Positions 25,845 through 35,011 of a stretch of 64,000 nucleotides of DNA are shown here, one piece after another. A program made the position numbers and the translations under genes. The DNA is taken from contig LPNH01000004.1 in the NCBI GenBank assembly GCA_001543385.1, forward strand, positions 52,145 to 116,144. The letters are read 5' to 3'. The DNA is from Candidatus Hemicellulosilyticus sp. P3. GTDB taxonomy: Bacteria; Bacteroidota; Bacteroidia; Bacteroidales; P3. Within the stretch, counting starts at the first letter, position 1. Each line of letters starts with the position of its first letter. The notes beneath the pieces are model-generated. The model saw nothing but the letters and a program-made list of their open reading frames with translations, searched no databases and had not been told where the DNA came from.

Positions 25845-27392
25845 ATGGAAGTTATTTCGCGTTCAACAACAAGGCGCAAGGAACGAATGTCTTACGAGGC
25901 GGCCTTCAATCTCAATGGCAAAACACCGCCACAAGCCGTTGAGTTGGAGGAATCTGTGCTGGGCGCCCTCATGCTTGACCAAAACGCGCTGAACAACACC
26001 ATCGAGATCCTGCATCCCGAATATTTTTACAAGCCCGAGCATCAGACCATATTCAAAGCCATCTACCATCTGTTCGAGCTGTCGCAACCTGTGGACATGC
26101 TCACGGTCATCGAGCGGTTGCGGCTCGACGGTGCGCTTGAGGCGGCTGGTGGCGCCTATTATGTCTCGCAGCTGACCAACCACGTGGTCAGCGCCGCCCA
26201 TATCGAGTATCATGTGCGCGTGTTGAGCGAAAAATTTTTCCAGCGCGAACTTATCCGGATCTGCACGGAAGTCATCACCGACGCGTATGACGAGAGCAAT
26301 GACATTCTCACGCTGCTCGACAACACCGAGCAGCGCCTTATGGATATCAACGACCGCAATTTCCGCAGTGATTACCGCACCATGGACTCGCTTGTGTATG
26401 AAGCCGTCCAGGAAATCAAAAAAGTGCAGGAGAGTGACAATGACTGCGTCGGCATCCCATCCGGATTCCGTGAGCTGGACCAGATAACCGCCGGCTTCCA
26501 GCCCGGAACGCTGATCATCCTGGCCGCACGCCCCGCCATGGGCAAAACAGCGCTTGCGCTCACCATGGCACGTAACATGGCCGTCGATTTCAAGAAACCG
26601 GTGGCGTTCTTTTCGTTGGAGATGACCGGCATCGAACTGGTCAAACGACTCATCTCAAGCGAGACTGAAATCACCGGCGACAAGCTGAAGAAGGGCGGGC
26701 TTGCAGCATGGGAACAGGAGATTCTGGTGTCCCGGACCCAAATGTTGAACGACGCCCCCATCTACATCGACGACACCCCGGGATTGTCCATATTCGAATT
26801 ACGGGCCAAATGCCGCCGACTCAAGCAGAAGTACGACATCCAGATGGTCTTCATCGACTACCTGCAGCTCATGAATGCCGGCGGGGAAGCGTCGCGCAAC
26901 GGGAACCGGGAACAGGAGATCAGCGCCATCTCCCGCCAACTGAAAGCCCTCTCGAAAGAGCTCAACATACCCATACTGGCTATGGCTCAGCTCAGCCGTG
27001 CCGTTGAAACACGAGGAGGCGACAAGAAGCCTATCCTCAGCGACCTGCGTGAGTCGGGCGCCATCGAACAAGATGCCGACATTGTGGCATTCATCTATCG
27101 CCCGGACTACTACGGCATGACGGAGCCTGACGAGAAAGGTCCCACCCGTGGCATGGCCGATGTCATCATCGCCAAGCACCGTAGCGGTTCTGTCGGATCA
27201 GTGCGTCTCAAATTCACCCCCAACTTCGCCCGCTTCGAGAATGTGGAATTTGTCGCCCCGAGCCAATATGCCGACGGCATCGCGGCCAACGAACAGTTCG
27301 ACAGCTTCAGCTCCCTGCAGTCCACCATCACAGTCGACTCCAGTATGAACGGACAAAACGATTTCCCCGCTGACAACAGCGATGCTTTCTGA
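25845..27392 (+). CDS. dnaB: Replicative DNA helicase DnaB
   Basis: 515 residues from ATG 25845; ATG 25887, preceded by AAGGAA, is an alternative that removes 14 residues. The N-terminal helical domain begins PPQAVELEESVLGALML. The RecA-like domain has Walker A AARPAMGKTALAL (about 222-234), Walker B MVFIDYLQLM, and SDLRESGAIEQDADIV near the end. It unwinds DNA at the replication fork as a hexamer. Length is normal and no intein interrupts it. Transcription is divergent from the translesion polymerase. Confidence 0.97.
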   Translation: MEVISRSTTRRKERMSYEAAFNLNGKTPPQAVELEESVLGALMLDQNALNNTIEILHPEYFYKPEHQTIFKAIYHLFELSQPVDMLTVIERLRLDGALEAAGGAYYVSQLTNHVVSAAHIEYHVRVLSEKFFQRELIRICTEVITDAYDESNDILTLLDNTEQRLMDINDRNFRSDYRTMDSLVYEAVQEIKKVQESDNDCVGIPSGFRELDQITAGFQPGTLIILAARPAMGKTALALTMARNMAVDFKKPVAFFSLEMTGIELVKRLISSETEITGDKLKKGGLAAWEQEILVSRTQMLNDAPIYIDDTPGLSIFELRAKCRRLKQKYDIQMVFIDYLQLMNAGGEASRNGNREQEISAISRQLKALSKELNIPILAMAQLSRAVETRGGDKKPILSDLRESGAIEQDADIVAFIYRPDYYGMTEPDEKGPTRGMADVIIAKHRSGSVGSVRLKFTPNFARFENVEFVAPSQYADGIAANEQFDSFSSLQSTITVDSSMNGQNDFPADNSDAF

Positions 27393-27448
27393 TATTCTTC
27401 ATTGATAAATAATTGATAGACAATAAATAATACACAAATACGCTGAAT

Positions 27449-28486
27449 ATGGAAAAGAAAGACCTCCTCAAAGAGACTGTCAAACACATAGACATCAAGA
27501 AATACGACTCGACGGAACTCATCGACGCCATGCGTTCCATGTCTTTCACCTCACGCGACACCGCCCGTGCTGCCGACATCCTCACCATGATGTGCCGCGA
27601 ACAGGGCTGCACCAACATACTCACCGTTGCCGGTTCCACCTCTGCCGCAGGATGCATGCAGGTCTATGTGGATATGGTGCGTAACAAGATGATTGATGTT
27701 GTCGTGGCCACAGGCGCCACCATTATCGACATGGATCTTTTCGAGGCACTGGGCTTCAAGCACTATATCGGGACCAAGGAAAACGTCATTCCCGACACCA
27801 CTTTGCGCGAACTTTATATTGACCGTATTTACGACACATTCATTGACGAAGAGGAGTTGCAGGTGTGTGACGACACCACCTACAAACTGGCCAACCAGTT
27901 GGAGGCTCGCCCTTACAGTTCGCGCGAATTCCTGTACGAGCTGGGCAAATGGCTCCACGACGGGCACAGCGTCAAGCAAGAAAGCCTCATCCAGACATGC
28001 TACGAATGCGGGGTTCCCATCTTTGTGCCCGCATTCAGTGACAGTTCTGCAGGCTTCGGCATCGGCAAGCACCAATGGGAGCGTGCCCAAAAGGGTGAAA
28101 AATATCTCTCCATCGATTCGGTGTGCGACTTTATCGAGCTCACCAAGATCAAGATGGCGGCACCCCAGACCGGCCTCTTCATGGTTGGCGGAGGCAGTCC
28201 GAAAAACTTTGCCCAGGACACCGTGGTGTGCGCCGAGATCCTCGGGCATGAGGTGCCCATGCACAAATATGCCGTCCAGATAACCGTTGCCGACGTGCGC
28301 GACGGTGCTTGCTCTTCCTCCACACTCCTGGAGGCCGGCAGCTGGGGCAAGGTGAGCGAGGAGCTGCAACAGATGGTCTATGCCGAAGGCACCACCGTCA
28401 TCCCCGCCATTGTCTCCTACGCATACCACAACGGATGCTGGAAAGAACGCGACTATAAGCGTTGGCAGCAAATCTTTGAAAAGTGA
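27449..28486 (+). CDS. Deoxyhypusine synthase-like enzyme
   Basis: 345 residues. The NAD-binding DHS fold is clear: TVAGSTSAAGCMQVYVDM, IDVVVATGATIIDMD, VPAFSDSSAGFGIG, and SWGKVSEEL, where K301 is at the position of the catalytic lysine that forms the imine with the butylamine group. Eukaryotic DHS modifies eIF5A, which bacteria lack. Bacterial relatives have been linked to homospermidine-type polyamine synthesis, so the substrate here is open. It lies between dnaB and a cysteine desulfidase family gene, both on the same strand. Confidence 0.9.
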   Translation: MEKKDLLKETVKHIDIKKYDSTELIDAMRSMSFTSRDTARAADILTMMCREQGCTNILTVAGSTSAAGCMQVYVDMVRNKMIDVVVATGATIIDMDLFEALGFKHYIGTKENVIPDTTLRELYIDRIYDTFIDEEELQVCDDTTYKLANQLEARPYSSREFLYELGKWLHDGHSVKQESLIQTCYECGVPIFVPAFSDSSAGFGIGKHQWERAQKGEKYLSIDSVCDFIELTKIKMAAPQTGLFMVGGGSPKNFAQDTVVCAEILGHEVPMHKYAVQITVADVRDGACSSSTLLEAGSWGKVSEELQQMVYAEGTTVIPAIVSYAYHNGCWKERDYKRWQQIFEK

Positions 28487-28526
28487 ACACCGGCAGCCCT
28501 TTCAGCCACCAAACCGCCAAAAGACG

Positions 28527-29813
28527 ATGTCAGTCACCGAACAGTTGCGTGAGCAGATACTGGATCTGATACACCGCGAAGTGGTGTTGGCCACGGGTTG
28601 CACAGAACCCGGAGCCGTCGCGCTGGCTGTGGCCAAAGCCAAAGAGACACTGGGCGCGGAACCGCAATCGGTAACGCTACGGTTAAGCAAAAACGTCTTT
28701 AAAAACGCTATGGGTGTCGGCATCCCCGGCACCGGAATGATCGGGTTGCCCATTGCCGTGGCTATGGCCGTCACCGCCGGCGACTCCGCAAGGGGGCTCG
28801 AGACGCTCAACCTCACCTCTGGCCAAATCGACACAGCCAAGGAATGGCTGGCCATCCATTCCGACGCCATCGACATTCAGGTATGCGACTCTGCCGACAA
28901 ACTTTACATCGAATGTCTGTGCCACAAGGACGCCGACACCGCCCGCACTGTCATCAGCGGACGGCACACACGGTTTACCCTCATTGAGCGGAACGGCGCT
29001 CCCATCGTTTGCGACGACCGGACCCAGTCTCAGGTTCAGGAAGCCAGTCAATCATTCTGCATTGAATCTTTCGCGCAAGTTTATGCATTCGCCCTTACCA
29101 CCGACCTGAAACGGCTGGACTTCATCAATCAGGCCGTACAGTACAACGAAGCCGCATCCGCCGAAGGGCTCAAAGGGTATGGTCTCCATGCGGGCCGAAT
29201 CTTGCTTGACAATGCCGGCTCCGACATCGTACACACCGTCGTTGCCCACACCGTGGCGGCTTCCGACGCCCGTATGGACGGATGCACGATGCCGGTCTAC
29301 AGCAACAGCGGCAGCGGCAACCAAGGTATCGCCTGCACACTGCCTGTCTACAAATACGGCACCATGAAAGGATGTAGCGCCGAACAAATCACCCGTGCGC
29401 TGGTCTTGTCGCATCTGACCTCCATCTATGTCAAACACGGTATCGGGCGGCTCTCCGCACTATGCGGCATTGTCAACGCCTCCATCGGTGTCGCCGCCGG
29501 TCTGGTGTTCCTGCAGGGCGGGGGCTATGCTCAAATCTCCTATGCGGTCAAGAACCTCATCAACACCATTGCCGGCATGGTATGCGACGGAGCCAAGCCC
29601 AGCTGCGCCCTGAAAATGGCCTCAGGGCTTTACGCTGCGTTTGTTGCCGCCGAGCTGGCCTGCCACAACCATGTTGTCGAGGAGACCGACGGTCTCTGCG
29701 AATACGATATTGACAACTCTATCCGCAACTTAGGCCGACTTGGTCATGACGGTATGAACGAGACCGACAACATGGTGCTGGACATCATGACCCATAAACA
29801 ATACAAAAAATAG
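28527..29813 (+). CDS. L-cysteine desulfidase / serine dehydratase alpha family protein (YhaM/CyuA-like)
   Basis: 428 residues from ATG 28527; longer in-frame starts overlap the upstream gene by over 100 bases. Fe-S serine-dehydratase-type fold: VVLATGCTEPGAVALAVAKA at the N-terminus holds the first conserved Cys, and further cysteines lie in SNSGSGNQGIACTLPVY and the GMVCDGAKPSCALK block. Members break cysteine into pyruvate, ammonia and sulfide. The cytosolic enzyme probably shares a transcript with the DHS-like gene 40 bases upstream. Confidence 0.88.
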   Translation: MSVTEQLREQILDLIHREVVLATGCTEPGAVALAVAKAKETLGAEPQSVTLRLSKNVFKNAMGVGIPGTGMIGLPIAVAMAVTAGDSARGLETLNLTSGQIDTAKEWLAIHSDAIDIQVCDSADKLYIECLCHKDADTARTVISGRHTRFTLIERNGAPIVCDDRTQSQVQEASQSFCIESFAQVYAFALTTDLKRLDFINQAVQYNEAASAEGLKGYGLHAGRILLDNAGSDIVHTVVAHTVAASDARMDGCTMPVYSNSGSGNQGIACTLPVYKYGTMKGCSAEQITRALVLSHLTSIYVKHGIGRLSALCGIVNASIGVAAGLVFLQGGGYAQISYAVKNLINTIAGMVCDGAKPSCALKMASGLYAAFVAAELACHNHVVEETDGLCEYDIDNSIRNLGRLGHDGMNETDNMVLDIMTHKQYKK

Positions 29814-29939
29814 CGGGGAGACGACAACCGTTCACCGCCGGCAGCCCGATGCAGACTCTCGCAGACCTGTGTCGGGTTACTAAATTTCCATTGTTGATAA
29901 ATAATAAAAGGCCGGGGCGGCTCTGTGTGGAAAATCTCA

Positions 29940-29947
29940 TACCTTTG
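29940..29947 (+). promoter_or_regulatory. -7 element upstream of the PUR-parA-parB operon
   Basis: TACCTTTG, 28 bases before ATG 29976. It is the only promoter-like element seen ahead of the PUR-parA-parB-DUF5683 run. Confidence 0.6.
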
Positions 29948-29975
29948 CAACTATCAAACACAAAAAAAACAAATC

Positions 29976-30341
29976 ATGGATTTCAAAGAAACTAGAAAAG
30001 AAGAGTTGTATTCACAATCCATCCCCGCAGGCAAACGCCGCTATTTTTTCGACGTCAAAGAGACCAAAGGCGGTGACAAATTCATTGTCATCACCGAAAG
30101 CCGCAAAATATTTGACAATAACACCGGAGAATTCTATTTCGACAAGAACAAGATGTTCCTCTATAAAGAGGATTTCGACAAGTTCCGTCAAGGGCTTGAC
30201 AACGCTCTGTCGTTTATTTCCACCGGCATTGTACCGCCCCCTGTCGTGGTGGAGGACGATTACCGCCCCCGTTCCACAGACACCGGCGACATCAACCTTG
30301 ACGGCTCGGCCGCCCTTGACGACATCAACTTCAAAATCTGA
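29976..30341 (+). CDS. PUR-family (DUF3276) nucleic-acid-binding protein
   Basis: 121 residues from ATG 29976. One PUR repeat is visible: [20 protein letters not shown], then FIVITESR and the aromatic [18 protein letters not shown], as in bacterial Pur-alpha relatives such as Borrelia BpuR. A variable acidic tail follows about residue 85. It binds single-stranded DNA or RNA in known cases; target here unknown. It precedes parA by 2 bases, so it belongs to the same transcript as the partition genes. Confidence 0.88.
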   Translation: MDFKETRKEELYSQSIPAGKRRYFFDVKETKGGDKFIVITESRKIFDNNTGEFYFDKNKMFLYKEDFDKFRQGLDNALSFISTGIVPPPVVVEDDYRPRSTDTGDINLDGSAALDDINFKI

Positions 30342-30343
30342 CA

Positions 30344-31117
30344 ATGTCAAAAATCATTGCAATCGCCAACCAAAAGGGCGGAGTGGGCAAGACCACCACA
30401 GCCACCAACCTCAGTGCGGCACTGGCTGTGCTCGAATTCAAGGTGCTGCTGGTCGACGCCGACCCGCAGGCCAACGCCACCTCAGGCATGGGTATCGACC
30501 CGGACTCGCTGGAAAAAAGCACCTATGAGTGTTTCTTGGGTCAGGCGCCTGCATCCGAATGCATTGTCGAGACCGCATTGCCGAACCTCTCGGTGCTTCC
30601 CACCCGCATTGATCTGGTAGGCGCCGAGTTGGAGCTGGTCGGCGAGAAAAAAAGAGAATACTACATGCAGCGCTCCCTTGCGCCGGTTAAAGACCAGTAC
30701 GACTTCATCATCATCGACTGTTCCCCGTCACTGGGGCTCATCACTGTCAACGCGCTTACGGCAGCCGACACCGTCATCATTCCGATCCAGAGTGAATATT
30801 TTGCCCTTGAAGGGCTGGGGAAGCTACTGAACACCATCCGTATCGTTCAAACCCGTCTCAATCCGCAACTCTCTATCGAAGGACTGCTTATCACCATGTA
30901 CGACTCACGCCTGCGGCTCGCCCGACAGGTGGTCGAGGATGTCCGCACCCATTTCAAACATCTTGTTTTCGACACCCTTATCTGTCGTAACACCAAGTTG
31001 GCCGAAGCCCCCAGTTACGGCAAACCCATCATCCTTTACGACGCCACCAGCCTGGGCTCATTGAATTACATGAACCTGGCCAATGAAATCGTCAAACGCA
31101 ACAAGCTGAAAAAATAA
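30344..31117 (+). CDS. parA: ParA-family chromosome partitioning ATPase (Soj)
   Basis: 257 residues. Deviant Walker [14 protein letters not shown] (about 11-23), Walker A' DADPQANAT, and Walker [11 protein letters not shown]. This is the short chromosomal Soj type without an N-terminal HTH. It binds DNA non-specifically and is driven by ParB-parS in origin segregation. Its stop overlaps the parB start by 1 base. Confidence 0.96.
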   Translation: MSKIIAIANQKGGVGKTTTATNLSAALAVLEFKVLLVDADPQANATSGMGIDPDSLEKSTYECFLGQAPASECIVETALPNLSVLPTRIDLVGAELELVGEKKREYYMQRSLAPVKDQYDFIIIDCSPSLGLITVNALTAADTVIIPIQSEYFALEGLGKLLNTIRIVQTRLNPQLSIEGLLITMYDSRLRLARQVVEDVRTHFKHLVFDTLICRNTKLAEAPSYGKPIILYDATSLGSLNYMNLANEIVKRNKLKK

Positions 31118-32007
31118 TGCCCACAAAAAAAAATCCGCTCAAAGGTCGCGGTCTATCGGCCATCTTGGGTGAAGCCATCGACATTGACACCATGCAGGGA
31201 AACGCCAATGTCACTGCAGCCATCTCATTATTGCCCATAGATAAAATTATTGTCAACCCTTTTCAGCCGCGCAAAGATTTCAACCAGGAGGCTTTGGAGG
31301 AACTGGCCCAATCCATCCGTCGCCAAGGTGTCATCACCCCCGTCACTGTACGCAAGATGCCCGACGGCACATACCAGCTTATTGCTGGCGAACGCCGTTT
31401 CCGGGCGTCGCAACTGGCCGGACTGACCGAGATTCCGGGGTATGTGCGTATCGCCACCGACAGCCAGATGATGGAGATGGCACTTGTCGAGAACATCCAG
31501 CGCGAAAACCTCAATGCCATGGAAGTGGCGTTCTCCTACAACGCATTGATCGAAGAATGCCAGCTGACTCACGAACAGTTGAGCGAACGGTTGGGCAAAA
31601 GCCGTGCCACCATCACGAACTACCTGCGGCTGCTTAACCTGCCGGCCGAGACACAACTGGCGCTCAGCACCGATCAAATCAGCATGGCTCACGCACGGGC
31701 CCTGCTCAGCGTCGAAGAGGCCGAGACCCATCTGAACCTGCTGCACGAAGTGATCAGCCAACAGTTGTCTGTTCACCAATTAGAGCAAAGAATCAAGGCG
31801 TTGCATGCCGAAACCGCTCCACGCGGCACCCGCAAACCCGATCCGTTGCCACTGTCGCACCGGCAAGGCTGCGACACATTGCGGCAATACCTGCAATCCG
31901 AAGTCGACGTGCGCCGCTCCCGGAGAGGGAAAGGCACCATCACCATTCAGTTCAACACGGACTCCGACTTCGCCCGGATTCTCTCTCTCATACAAAACAA
32001 AAAATAA
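31117..32007 (+). CDS. parB: ParB/Spo0J chromosome partitioning protein
   Basis: 296 residues. The N-terminal CTPase/ParB-type domain has IIVNPFQPRKDF, GVITPVTVRK and the GERRFRAS box. The HTH (LTHEQLSERLGKSRATITNY) binds parS, and a C-terminal dimerisation segment follows. Clamp loading at parS spreads the protein near the origin. The match of parA-parB-DUF5683 to other Bacteroidales supports a chromosomal locus. I found no parS-like palindrome by eye within the window. Confidence 0.96.
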   Translation: MPTKKNPLKGRGLSAILGEAIDIDTMQGNANVTAAISLLPIDKIIVNPFQPRKDFNQEALEELAQSIRRQGVITPVTVRKMPDGTYQLIAGERRFRASQLAGLTEIPGYVRIATDSQMMEMALVENIQRENLNAMEVAFSYNALIEECQLTHEQLSERLGKSRATITNYLRLLNLPAETQLALSTDQISMAHARALLSVEEAETHLNLLHEVISQQLSVHQLEQRIKALHAETAPRGTRKPDPLPLSHRQGCDTLRQYLQSEVDVRRSRRGKGTITIQFNTDSDFARILSLIQNKK

Positions 32008-32010
32008 TTC

Positions 32011-32610
32011 ATGAGGCGACATCAACACTTTGTCATCGTTGCCGTCGCCATCCTTGTCGGCTCAACGTCCGCTGCCGCTCAGAACAGACCGGCAGCGACG
32101 ACACTTGAGGCCGGAAGCCCGACACTCTCGATTGAAAACAACAATACGCCTGCCGAACCGCACTCACCACGCAAAGCGCTCCTTTTATCTCTTCTGCCGG
32201 GTGGCGGCCAAATCTACAACGGGCAGGCCTGGAAAGTGCCGGTCATTTACGGGTGTTTTGCCGCCGCGGGATTTTACATGTATTTCAACTACAACCAGAT
32301 GAAGTCGTTCCGCGACGAATATCTGCTGCGTGTAAACGGTGGCACCCCCGCACTTGACGGCTACACCAACTATCCCGACAACAGTATCTATAACTACTAT
32401 CAGTCCTACAATCAAAGTTTCCAATTATCCATTATCCTATCTGTTGTTGCATATACCCTCAATCTCGTCGATGCCTATATCTACGGACACCTGTATGAAT
32501 TCCAAATCAACGACGACATCTCCATGTCATTGCGCCCGTCGCTGCAGGCGCAGCCGCTCGAGCGTTTCATGACGCCGGTGCCGTCGCTCTCGTGCTCTAT
32601 CTTTTTTTAA
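32011..32610 (+). CDS. DUF5683 membrane protein
   Basis: 199 residues. Signal peptide about 1-24, then a Pro-rich linker and the DUF5683 core: SPRKALLLSLLPGGGQIYNG, KVPVIYGCFAAAGFYMYFNYN, and a hydrophobic helix around LSIILSVVAYTLNLVDAYIYGHL. It probably sits in the envelope. Function unknown; it regularly follows parB in Bacteroidales, here with 3 bases between. Confidence 0.85.
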   Translation: MRRHQHFVIVAVAILVGSTSAAAQNRPAATTLEAGSPTLSIENNNTPAEPHSPRKALLLSLLPGGGQIYNGQAWKVPVIYGCFAAAGFYMYFNYNQMKSFRDEYLLRVNGGTPALDGYTNYPDNSIYNYYQSYNQSFQLSIILSVVAYTLNLVDAYIYGHLYEFQINDDISMSLRPSLQAQPLERFMTPVPSLSCSIFF

Positions 32611-32635
32611 TTGTAACAAACCATAAATTTATACT

Positions 32636-33343
32636 ATGACCAATATCTTTTTAATGATTCAGTCCGATATGGCTGCCGTCCAAAATGTGGCTGACACAGT
32701 GATGACTGCCGCTCCTGCCAAAATCACTTTTTGGTCGCTGGCTCTCAAGGGCGGATGGATCATGGGCTTGCTGGCGCTGCTGCTCATCCTGGCTCTCTAC
32801 ATCTCCATTGAGCGCTATTTATCGCTACGCAATGCGATGCGGGTCGAGACCGACGACTCCTTCATGGACAATATCCGCGAGTGCATTCACAGCGACAAAA
32901 TTGACAATGCACGCGCTTTGGCCAAACAGACCGACACACCGCTGGGCCGCATGATCAACAAAGGGCTCTCGCGGCTGGGACGTCCGCTGACCGACATCCA
33001 AGCCGCCATTGAGAATGAGGGCCAGCTGGAAGTCGCCCGGTTGGAAAAGGGCGTGTCGCTGGTGGCCACCGTGGCGTCCCTTGGCCCCATGCTGGGCTTC
33101 TTGGGCACAGTGACAGGTATGGTTACGGCCTTTCAGGACATGGCGCACGCCGGAAACAATATAGACATCTCGGTGCTGGCCACCGGAATCTATGAGGCCA
33201 TGGTGACCACCATCGGAGGCCTCATCGTCGGTATCATCGCCTATTTCCTCTACAACCTGTTGGTGACACGTATCAGCAAAGTGGTTTTCACTCTTGAGGC
33301 CAGAGCCACGGAATTCATGGACCTTTTACACGAACCCGCATGA
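32636..33343 (+). CDS. MotA/TolQ/ExbB proton channel protein
   Basis: 235 residues with three membrane segments (about 38-60, 140-162, 185-208). The conserved loop LGPMLGFLGTVTGMVTAF and GIYEAMVTTIGGLIVGIIAY are typical of TolQ/ExbB. It forms the stator that couples proton flow to a TonB- or TolA-like partner. The next two genes, with 4-base overlap and 22-base gap, encode ExbD-like and TonB-like partners. TolQ and ExbB cannot be told apart by sequence in this phylum. Confidence 0.93.
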   Translation: MTNIFLMIQSDMAAVQNVADTVMTAAPAKITFWSLALKGGWIMGLLALLLILALYISIERYLSLRNAMRVETDDSFMDNIRECIHSDKIDNARALAKQTDTPLGRMINKGLSRLGRPLTDIQAAIENEGQLEVARLEKGVSLVATVASLGPMLGFLGTVTGMVTAFQDMAHAGNNIDISVLATGIYEAMVTTIGGLIVGIIAYFLYNLLVTRISKVVFTLEARATEFMDLLHEPA

Positions 33344-33753
33344 TCAAACATCAGAGCCATATTCGTATCGAGTCGAACTCATCCTCCATGTCGGACCTGG
33401 TGTTCCTGTTGTTGATTTTCTTCATGATCACCTCAACGCTCATCAGTCCAAATGCCGTGAAGCTGCTTCTCCCCGAGAGCAGCAGCAAAACCATGGCCAA
33501 ACAGAATGTAACGGTTTATATCGACGAGAACCGCAACTTCTATGTGGGGGAGCAGATGGTGGACCCTGCACAGTTGCAGACAACCATTGCCTCCGGCATT
33601 GAAACCGGTGTCAACGACGCCTGCGTGGTGTTGCGGGCCGACAAAAATGTTGAGGTGCAGTATATTGTCAATGTCATTGACGCCGTCAACGAACTCAATG
33701 CCAACACGGGCTGCAAACATAAAGTCATCCTTGCCACGACACCCAAACAGTAG
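33340..33753 (+). CDS. ExbD/TolR-family protein
   Basis: 137 residues. One N-terminal membrane helix (about 17-37, MSDLVFLLLIFFMITSTLI) with the proton-path Asp D19, followed by a small periplasmic domain. Its start overlaps the ExbB-like stop by 4 bases. It should form the proton channel with that protein. Confidence 0.93.
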   Translation: MIKHQSHIRIESNSSSMSDLVFLLLIFFMITSTLISPNAVKLLLPESSSKTMAKQNVTVYIDENRNFYVGEQMVDPAQLQTTIASGIETGVNDACVVLRADKNVEVQYIVNVIDAVNELNANTGCKHKVILATTPKQ

Positions 33754-33775
33754 ACACCCGCAACAGAGCCAACCC

Positions 33776-34519
33776 ATGGATAAAGAAGTCCGAATCAAAA
33801 TCACCTCGGCGGTCTTCACCGCCCTGTTAATGGGCATTGTCGTCATCCTTTGCCTTGCTTTCGGCTACTATCCTCCCAATCCGCCGATTCCGGAAGAGGG
33901 TGTCGAGGTGGCCCTGGGTTACGACGAGGCGGGGCTTGGCAGCGAGATGCCGGTGCCCACAGCTCCAAACCAGCAACAGTCTTCGGCTGCCGGCAACTAT
34001 TCCACCCAGAACACCGAAGAATCCGTTTCGCTGCCCGACAACAGCCGCGGACGGACAACCAACCCCCACGCCACCGCCAACAAACGCACCGAACAGAAAG
34101 AGCCTGAAATCAATCGCAACGCCCTCTATTCGGGACGCAAGAACAACACCTCTGGAGGTCAGGGACAAGGCAACACCCAGGGCAGCGGCCAGCAGGGGGT
34201 GGAGAACGGCACATCCGGTGCCGCCAACTTCAACGGGCCCGCCGGGCACGGCTCCTTCTCGTTGGCCGGACGCAGCGGAGTCTCGCTGCCGCACCCGGCC
34301 TATAATTCTTCCCGTGAAGGAAAAATTATAGTTAAAATATGGGTAGACCGACAGGGCAATGTCACCAAAACCGAAGCACCCATGCAAGGTACCACCATAC
34401 TGGATGAAACGATGATCGAACAAGCTCGCCGTGCGGCAATGCGGTCTAAATTCAACGCCGACCCTGATGCAGCCGTGGTTCAGACCGGCACCATAACCTA
34501 TGTCTTCCGGAAACAATAG
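33776..34519 (+). CDS. TonB-like energy transducer
   Basis: 247 residues from ATG 33776. Membrane helix about 10-30, then a long Pro-, Asn- and Gln-rich span to about 150, and a TonB/TolA-C-like domain at the end (SREGKIIVKIWVDRQGNVTK, then ARRAAMRSKFNAD and ITYVFRK). It would carry the force of the ExbB/ExbD stator to outer-membrane partners. The ExbB-ExbD-TonB order in one operon fits. Its last 20 bases overlap the Hsp15-like gene. Confidence 0.9.
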   Translation: MDKEVRIKITSAVFTALLMGIVVILCLAFGYYPPNPPIPEEGVEVALGYDEAGLGSEMPVPTAPNQQQSSAAGNYSTQNTEESVSLPDNSRGRTTNPHATANKRTEQKEPEINRNALYSGRKNNTSGGQGQGNTQGSGQQGVENGTSGAANFNGPAGHGSFSLAGRSGVSLPHPAYNSSREGKIIVKIWVDRQGNVTKTEAPMQGTTILDETMIEQARRAAMRSKFNADPDAAVVQTGTITYVFRKQ

Positions 34520-34889
34520 CCGTATTGACAAATTTCTTTGGTCTGTGCGCCTGTTCAAGACCCGGGCCCTGGCCGCTGAGGCGTGCCGTGCCGGTCGCGT
34601 CAAGATGAACAATCTGGTGCTCAAGGCCTCCCACGAAGTCAAGATTGGCGAGGTTTACATCATTGCCGTCGACCATATCCACCGACAAGTGCAAGTCAAG
34701 GCGCTGCCTGCCGGCCGTATCGGCGCACAACTGGTGGAACAGTATATTGTAGACCTCACGCCGGCCGACGAATACTCCCGTATGTCGGCTATACGCCAAA
34801 GCGGTTTCGAGTCGCGGGACCGCGGTGCCGGACGCCCCACCAAACGCGACCGACGCGACATCGAACGACTGAAACAGCACATCGGCTGA
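34500..34889 (+). CDS. hslR: S4-domain RNA-binding protein, Hsp15-like
   Basis: 129 residues. The S4 domain starts RIDKFLWSVRLFKTRALAAE and continues ACRAGRVKMNNLVLKAS. The basic tail (RGAGRPTKRDRRDIERL) matches Hsp15. In E. coli, Hsp15 binds stalled 50S subunits carrying nascent chains. The 20-base overlap with the TonB gene implies translational coupling, though no functional link is known. Confidence 0.9.
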   Translation: MSSGNNSRIDKFLWSVRLFKTRALAAEACRAGRVKMNNLVLKASHEVKIGEVYIIAVDHIHRQVQVKALPAGRIGAQLVEQYIVDLTPADEYSRMSAIRQSGFESRDRGAGRPTKRDRRDIERLKQHIG

Positions 34890-34921
34890 CACTCGCCGAC
34901 CATTGCAGCCGGTACGGCAGG

Positions 34922-34963
34922 ATGCATATATCGTATGCATTGTATGTATTTTTAACATACAAT
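34922..34963. promoter_or_regulatory. Two tandem inverted repeats upstream of the ECF sigma gene
   Basis: ATGCATA (34922-34928) with TATGCAT (34934-34940), then ATTGTATGT (34939-34947) with ACATACAAT (34955-34963); both are perfect and overlap by two bases. They may be operator sites for the sigma operon, a 5' RNA structure, or a weak terminator of the upstream operon. No T-tract follows the second hairpin. Confidence 0.45.
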
Positions 34964-35011
34964 TAAGCAATAAAACACCCCAATGTTGTACTAATCAAAC
35001 AAGAAACCGAA

